This document shows positions 59,180-64,000 of a DNA stretch of 64,000 nt, piece after piece. Where the stretch lies: assembly GCA_017591395.1 (NCBI GenBank), contig WEDG01002087.1:124001-188000 (forward strand), written 5' to 3'. Within the stretch, counting starts at the first letter, position 1, and each line of letters opens with the position of its first letter. This DNA is from Schistocephalus solidus (taxonomy: Eukaryota; Platyhelminthes; Cestoda; Diphyllobothriidea; Diphyllobothriidae). The notes below the pieces were generated by a model that saw only the letters and a list, made by a program, of their open reading frames with translations, was not told the origin of the DNA and searched no databases. Position numbers and translations under genes: made by a program.

Positions 59180-59300
59180 GAGAAAGTGATCGCGGAAAAA
59201 GAATCTGACCCACCCATCTTTTCGGACTCATGCTCGAGGCTCGTCATCAAAGACGGCGACGCATAAGCATCGTCCTATTTATAGTATACAGTTTTAAAAA
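59180..59300 (-). repeat. Family C element, degenerate
   Basis: TTTTCGGACTCATGCTCGAGG, CTCGTCATCAAAGACGG and CATCGTCCTATTTATAG are the minus-strand family C blocks. UUUGAUGA replaces CUGAUGA. Confidence 0.5.
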
Positions 59301-60324
59301 CATACTAAGCCGATCAAAATTAGCAACTACCCTTTCATCGCAGATGATCATACTTGGTGCAGTGTTTGCATTATGAGTCCATTACCTGTCGTTACTCACT
59401 ACACTTTTATCACCAGTGTTGGTTGGGATGATCGTGATCTGGCCACCGGATCTGGCCCCGGGTAAAATATTCGCCCGCGCGCTTCTCACATGACTACTTA
59501 CGCCGTCGGAGGCCACTCTGAAAGCGTCATATTCTCGAGGATGTCAATGGGCCATTATCGCACTTAATACGACCATCGGTGGTGTGGAGGAGCTACCAAC
59601 TGCGACCGTAAAACGGTGGCGTAACTACTCGACCGTGCACATATCATACCGCATGTGCATTCATTAACCTAATCTGCTCCTGTTTGTATTAATGCAGTGG
59701 AATAGGAATCCTACACATCAAATAAGCACATTTCTGGTTTCATCGACCAACTTAGCACCTCCTTAAAGTTTCCATTGCGTCCTGGGCAATCCATAGATCT
59801 TCTCAAGTTAAGTTTTAAATGCATTCGATCGCTTTCACAGGATATAGAAGCCAGTAACCTGTACTCTCGTACGCATTACTTCAAAGCGTATTAGCGCTTG
59901 TACTAAAAGGTTTCACCTGCGATTTCGTAGCACATTAATCTCATGAAATGCTCAATTCCTACTTCCAGTATTATATCGCCCCCAAACCACGTACCGCATA
60001 CCAGTCTTAAAGAACACTACCCATCGCAACTATATACACGGGACCAGATGTAATTGCAATACTCTTGACGTACGGAATTTTTTATATGAAAAACTGCCAG
60101 CAAACGTAGAACTTAAAATATCGGCGATGCTCCTGTTGCCGAATTTATGTTTAAGTTGTCATCATGGCTAATGCAGCAATTAGAATCTCCCCCCATTAAT
60201 ACTGGCATATATGCCGCCTCCCTTGATTTTAATGGTTATCTTAGCAGCATTCCAACAATTATATCTGCTTTGCGATAGGCAAATGTAATCGTATAAAATT
60301 TCCTGGGCAGATTATAATTACCGA

Positions 60325-60720
60325 GGAAGGAAAGGGAGACTAAAATGGTAATTTCGGGCTAATTAGCCGTCACCAGCCGTGTGTCGCAACACCTGAGGCT
60401 GGAACCCGCGGCCACGGATGTTAATAGTGGTACTGCGGGACTCACCACTCTCCTAACGAGACGTACTTGCGTCACGTTATGCCTTGGGGGTTCTCTCTCG
60501 GGCCTCGCCAGCAGCCGCAAAACTGCTTGTATTATAGGCAGTAGAACATTACCAACAAAGACAAGGAAGTCTGGGGTGCCTACTTCGGGCTTCTTAGCCA
60601 TTATCCTCAGCCATTCATACCCAATCCCAGGTGTTTCATCACCTGGGTCTCGAACACGTGACCTGTTGGTTAGAGGTCCATCGGCCTAACCATTGAGCCA
60701 CGAGCTCTTTGTCCTATCGA
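60325..60720 (-). mobile_element. Family A SINE, two tandem diverged units
   Basis: Unit one is cut (60325-60430). Unit two (60431-60720) has the tail GGACTCACCACTC...GGGGGTTCTCTC, body, and head TCGGCCTAACCATTGAGCC. The hammerhead blocks near 60348 and 60568 are decayed. Confidence 0.65.
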
Positions 60721-60810
60721 TTGTGATTGAGTGCTGGAGAGTTTCGAGATTGAGCCCTAAGATACAACGTGACGAATATGTCCTGTAACACGATCAGTAA
60801 GTGCCCCGCT
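60721..60810 (+). mobile_element. Family A tail in opposite orientation
   Basis: GAGATTGAGCCCTAAGATAC and CCTGTAACACGATCAGTAAG are the plus-strand tail, placed directly after minus-strand heads, as at 4570, 13091 and 62771. Confidence 0.55.
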
Positions 60811-60966
60811 ACCACTGTGTCACATTGTTCCCTGGTCTTAGATTCACCTCAGCCCGCCGCCTGGGACTTTACTGTTACTATTTGAACTCTTTTCGCACCT
60901 GCAACAGCGGATTATTAGGGTATAAATTAGGCCTAGGCTTTAATCCGGTCTTCTGGCTGCACCTAG

Positions 60967-61324
60967 GGTGGAATTGCGCGGCGCAGCCACAATCCTCGAC
61001 GTGATGTTGAATACGCGCCCTCTGGCCGAGCTGGAGGAGACCTGGTCGCAGAGCGTCGCCGACCTGCAGACGGAGTTGCGACACTGCCAGCGCCAGACAG
61101 CCAGCCTCACCGGCAAACTGCAGCGTCTGGAGAAACAGCGTGCTGTGCTGGACACCTTCGCCGATGGTCTGACAAAGCAGAATGAGGCGGACGGTGAAGC
61201 CGCAATAGCAGCCGCCCTGCCACCCCTGTCACCGGGGCCTCAACCATACAGTGATAAGCATCACGGCAAGAAGACTGTCGAGCCGGAGCCCTCGCCTAGG
61301 ATGCCAGAACGGAGTGCTTCTGAG
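60967..61324 (+). CDS. DUF4140/DUF4139 (MuiA, F37C4.5-like) protein, second coding exon (gene continues beyond window)
   Basis: The acceptor GGCTGCACCTAG ends at 60966. The first base completes the Arg codon left open by the exon ending at 53686, giving SALDKDSIR-VELRGAATILDV, which is the expected DUF4140 continuation (DSVRV....A.ILDV). Then comes a coiled coil of about 50 residues (LAELEETW ... LEKQRAVLDTFADGL), which in this family separates DUF4140 from the C-terminal DUF4139 domain. A disordered Ala/Pro/Glu-rich stretch follows (ALPPLSPGPQPYSDKHH ... RMPERSASE). The likely donor is GAG|GTAGCC at 61325, a weak but acceptable site at phase 0; without splicing the frame would add only six residues before a stop. 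The DUF4139 domain is not visible before 64000, so the gene is partial here. The frame-perfect and domain-perfect join across 7.3 kb makes the assignment firm. Confidence 0.85.
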
Positions 61325-62309
61325 GTAGCCTTATTTGTTGTTTAAAATGTCCACTCGGTGGCCATTTGTATCATTGTTGCTTTCACCCTCGAAAAGTGCT
61401 CGAATTGTTGACCCCATCGATCTGCCCAACAAAGCTTTTCTCCATAAAATGGCTTGTACTTATGGAGAAAAGTGTGAGATGAGGACAGAATGTAGAACTG
61501 ACTGGGTGTGGCTGAGGAAGGACTGACGTCATGCATCATGAATGAGCACAAGCATGTTGGATGTGTTTTCCCTCACGGTCATCGCTAACAGCGTTGTTTC
61601 AATCAACTGTTAATTTAACTATTGATAGGGGACCGCGCTCTGTTTGACAGTGTGTGGAAATGTACCAGGAGGAGGTAGCTACAGACAGTACACAGAGCAA
61701 ATGGTTCTGTGTGGCATGTTTATACAGCCTCTCCTATCTGCTCGATGAAGCGAGCAGCACTGTGTCTCTGAGGGTTCTTTTATGACCCAGTGACCCTGGT
61801 TTAGATGGTAACACACAATCTAAGTTTACGCAAAATAAACAGCACATCAACACACATTGCGCGGCCAAGCAGAAGCGGTTTTTCTAGGTTCCAGTTCATG
61901 TTTTGCTCTGTGAGATGCCGAATGCAAAAATTGGCAGAAAGTGGCAGTCAGATTAAAGCAGACTGCGCGGAGTCACAGAAAAAACGTAAATCAACCGAAA
62001 TTGCCGCAGTTCCTTAAAGTATTGATTTTTAGGGTGCCAACCCAAAATTTTGATAACCTATCTCTAACACAGCCGGGATGGCTTCCGATTCAGACTGAAC
62101 TGAGGTCAAGACGAAGGCCGGTGCCTCAGTCAGATTGGGTGTGTTTTTCTGAGGTAAAGTACGCGTAGCACGCTTCGTATGTGAAAATCCGCCCCATCCT
62201 GCAAGCCTTCGATCACCAGGTTTGACAATAACGTTGTCTCCAGAGGTAGAAGTATCCGTCCTGTCTGCTAATGGGTCTTCGAAATTTCGAGAACATTATG
62301 GTTTCTATA
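61325..62309. other. Start of the next intron of the MuiA-like gene
   Basis: Follows the weak donor GAG|GTAGCC. No repeat family recognised and no following exon seen before the family A arrays. Confidence 0.4.
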
Positions 62310-62341
62310 GGCAGACAAATATTGCTGGCAAAGACAGAGGA

Positions 62342-62385
62342 GACTAGAATGGCTATTTCTGGCTTATAGTCGTCGTCAGCCAGTC
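62342..62385 (-). ncRNA. Hammerhead motif, family A, one base deleted
   Basis: CUGACGA and GAAA intact with stem I GACUGG/CUAGUC. One base is missing in the stem II hairpin (CGACUAUAAGCC). Confidence 0.45.
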
Positions 62386-62652
62386 ATACACCCCAGGTGG
62401 TGCACCACCTGAGGATCGAACCCACGACCCGTTGATCAGAAGTCCAACGCTCTAACCATTGGGCCACGGGCTCGTTGTCTTGCCGGTTTAGATCGGGAAT
62501 ATTGACTTGCATTCTTTGGTGGACGCTCAGCGATCGCTATCAGAACTCACTCGTCCCGCTCTGCCTCGAGGCTCACTCTCGAGCTCCGCCAGCAACCGTA
62601 CAGCGTCTAGTAGTAGAATAGGTAGATGAATATTGTTGGCAAAGACTAGGGA

Positions 62653-62697
62653 GACTAGAATGGCCATTTCTAGCTTGTTATCCGTCGTCAGCCAGTC
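62653..62697 (-). ncRNA. Hammerhead motif, family A
   Basis: CUGACGA and GAAA present, stem III AUGGCCAU intact, stem I GACUGG/CUAGUC. Stem II is weakened (GGAU/AGCU). Confidence 0.5.
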
Positions 62698-62770
62698 ATA
62701 TCCGACCCCAGGTGGTGCACCACCCGAGGATTGAACCCGCAACCCGTTGATCAGAAGTCAAACACTCAAA

Positions 62771-62930
62771 CCATTCCAGTCACCCTTGTCTTTACAGGCA
62801 ATATTCATTGACCTATTCTACTACTATCCGCTATCTGGTTGCTGTAGTGGCTCAGGAGTGAGCCTCGAAACAAAGCGGGACCAGTGAGTTCCGCTAGCGA
62901 TCGGTGAGCGTTCATCAACATATGCAATTA
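62771..62930 (+). mobile_element. Family A body end and tail in opposite orientation
   Basis: TTCCAGTCACCCTTGTC...CCTATTCTACTACTATCC...GCGATCGGTGAGCGTTCATC on the plus strand follows the minus-strand units directly. Confidence 0.65.
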
Positions 62931-62949
62931 TGGTTTCTACTAATGGATA

Positions 62950-63350
62950 CATAATGGTTCTGCCTAGCGCAAAACTTAATACCATTAAAGGCAAGTGGGA
63001 CTGGGATTCCATTTCTAGCTTAGTAGCCATTTCAAAATTTCGGTTTGCATGACCTGCTATTCGATTTCCGGATTCGTTAAAAATTCGGCGTTATGTCCGG
63101 CGCTCTACCATGGCCTCATGTGCTTGTTTTCCTGTAAGTTGTGATCAGGAAAATAATTTTGGTAGACGATCCCTCATCACTCAGATTTTGGGACATGCTC
63201 GTTCTTCAGCGGCCCGGAGCATAATCTAGGATTCCTGTAGGTAATCGCGCAGTGACAGGTTATATACGTGTAAGATGATTACCAACGAAGTCTAAGGAGA
63301 CTGGGATGGCCATTCCGTCGTCAGTCAGTCGTAACCGTCCCCGGGTTTTG
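62950..63350 (-). mobile_element. Family A SINE, degenerate copies
   Basis: Body pieces GACTGGGATTCCATTTCTAGC at 62999 and GACTGGGATGGCCATTCCGTCGTCAG near 63299, with a head-like CGGCGCTCTACCATGGCC at 63098. Both are deleted and diverged. Confidence 0.5.
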
Positions 63351-63360
63351 ACAGCCAGTT

Positions 63361-63396
63361 TTGTTCGCCTACGTTTCCGTCTCGGTCCTCTGGATC

Positions 63397-63446
<50 letters not shown>

Positions 63447-63770
63447 CACAAATATGTTGCTAAGAGTGCAACAGGCAAGACGCAGACAGCTGTTTCACGG
63501 TCATTACCGATCATCAGTACATCATATGCCTTGTGCAGTGAGGTACATAAACAAGCCAAAACAAGTGCGTAACACTCATTCCATCCATGTGTCCTATGAC
63601 ACAACGTTCGTTTATCGCCGGTAGGTAACTGGCGGGCGGACAAATGGGATCGAGTGAGATCCTTACCACATTGAGTGAGTGCTTTCGCACTTGTTTTGGC
63701 TTTGTTTATATATATATATGATATATATATATATCATATATATATATATATATATATATATCAAGCGAAA
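63361..63770 (-). repeat. Family B repeat with flanking AT microsatellites and a long hairpin
   Basis: (TA)n at 63399-63445, then GCACAAATATGTTGC, the hammerhead block and AGTACATCATATGCC. Further right, CAAGCCAAAACAAGTGCG (63553) and CGCACTTGTTTTGGCTTG (63688) are inverted, with about 118 bp between them, followed by (AT)n 63708-63764. Confidence 0.65.
63479..63523 (-). ncRNA. Type I hammerhead ribozyme motif, family B (reference copy)
   Basis: On the minus strand: stem I GAUGUA, box CUGAUGA, U, stem II CGGU/ACCG with loop AAUG, U, box GAA-A, palindromic stem III ACAGCUGU, H17 = C, stem I UGCGUC. Stem I pairs over 6 bp (two G-U). The length (45 nt) and every spacing equal those of family A, while the stem sequences differ. 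The closing pair of stem II is U-U. It lies directly beside (TA)n at 63399-63445. Confidence 0.7.
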
Positions 63771-64000
63771 CATTTCTGAAATTATTAGAGTGCAGGACAT
63801 GGAGTCAGATGATTCGGACATGACTTTTTAGGGTCAGACCCGAAATTTCAATGAACATCTGGGTCGAAGACAATCAACCACTGTGGACTAACCACGTAAT
63901 GCCCATTCTACAAACAAGTAGTACTACGAGTAATATGAATCTTATATGGCAAAGACGTTATACCGTACTTCCGACGTAGATACTAGCTAAAAGCCCAGAC

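Larger units (their letters stand above)
53687..60966 (+). other. 7.3-kb intron of the MuiA-like gene, filled with mobile elements
   Basis: The intron is bounded by GTGAGT and ACCTAG. It contains family F copies (54944-55200, 55893-56255), a half copy of family G (55290-55480), a zinc-finger LINE 3' fragment with its downstream repeats (56405-57130), palindromic family C copies (58735-59300) and tandem family A copies (60325-60810). The last of these ends only about 150 bp from the acceptor. The stretches 53690-54900 (with GT-rich patches near 54240 and 54510), 57140-58720 and 59310-60320 look unique; I see no exon in them that I can support. Confidence 0.7.
62310..62770 (-). mobile_element. 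Family A SINE, two tandem units (311-bp period)
   Basis: The first unit lacks its tail (62310-62500); the second (62501-62770) is nearly complete. Hammerhead blocks at 62342-62385 and 62653-62697 are 311 bp apart. The head carries CTAACCATTGGGCCACGGGC on the plus strand. Confidence 0.75.

Overview
This is a eukaryotic, repeat-rich, gene-poor window. The clues are intron-split coding exons with GT-AG sites, dispersed tRNA-derived elements with pol III A and B boxes, many AT, GAA and TAG microsatellites, and the C-terminal zinc-finger end of a non-LTR retrotransposon. The repeat repertoire and the zinc-finger tail suggest a flatworm, most likely a diphyllobothriidean tapeworm (Spirometra, Dibothriocephalus or Schistocephalus type). 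That placement is inference; no species marker is present.

Coding content is small. (1) Two exons at 53264-53686 and 60967-61324 (+) join in frame across a 7.3 kb intron and encode the N-terminal part of a DUF4140/DUF4139 (MuiA / F37C4.5-like) protein; the rest lies beyond the right edge. (2) A long exon at 18150-19466 (+) encodes an acidic, disordered protein I do not recognise. (3) A possible small membrane-protein exon starts at 47840 (+). (4) A broken retrotransposon ORF with C2H2 fingers lies at 43150-44012, with a second fragment at 56405-56550.

The rest is layered mobile DNA, which I sorted into families by comparing copies within the window. Family A is a tRNA-headed SINE of about 300-310 bp, often in tandem or fold-back pairs (1.1-1.9, 3.95-4.7, 13.0, 20.4, 21.4, 49.2-50.0, 60.3-60.8 and 62.3-63.3 kb). 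Family B is an AT-microsatellite-linked repeat (36.3 and 63.5 kb). Family C is a set of palindromic elements (6.6-7.4, 42.7 and 58.7-59.3 kb). Family F is a 365-bp retroposon with 11-16 bp target-site duplications (TSDs), apparently derived from the zinc-finger LINE 3' end. Family G is a TIR element with degenerate GGTTAG-like repeats. Family H is a tRNA-derived repeat with a long variable arm. There is also a separate TIR element at 35.1-35.5 kb.

The main discovery is that families A and B each contain a 45-nt block that folds as a type I hammerhead ribozyme: 6-bp stem I, CUGANGA, a 4-bp hairpin, GAAA, and a tiny palindromic stem III before the cleavage position. The two families share the same geometry but differ in stem sequence. 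Families C, and more weakly two other palindromic repeats, carry related motifs. Together with pol III promoter boxes and tandem units of 299-311 bp, this points to retrozyme-like elements, as known for the Schistosoma Sm-alpha satellite. One weak point is a non-standard closing pair of stem II in most copies.
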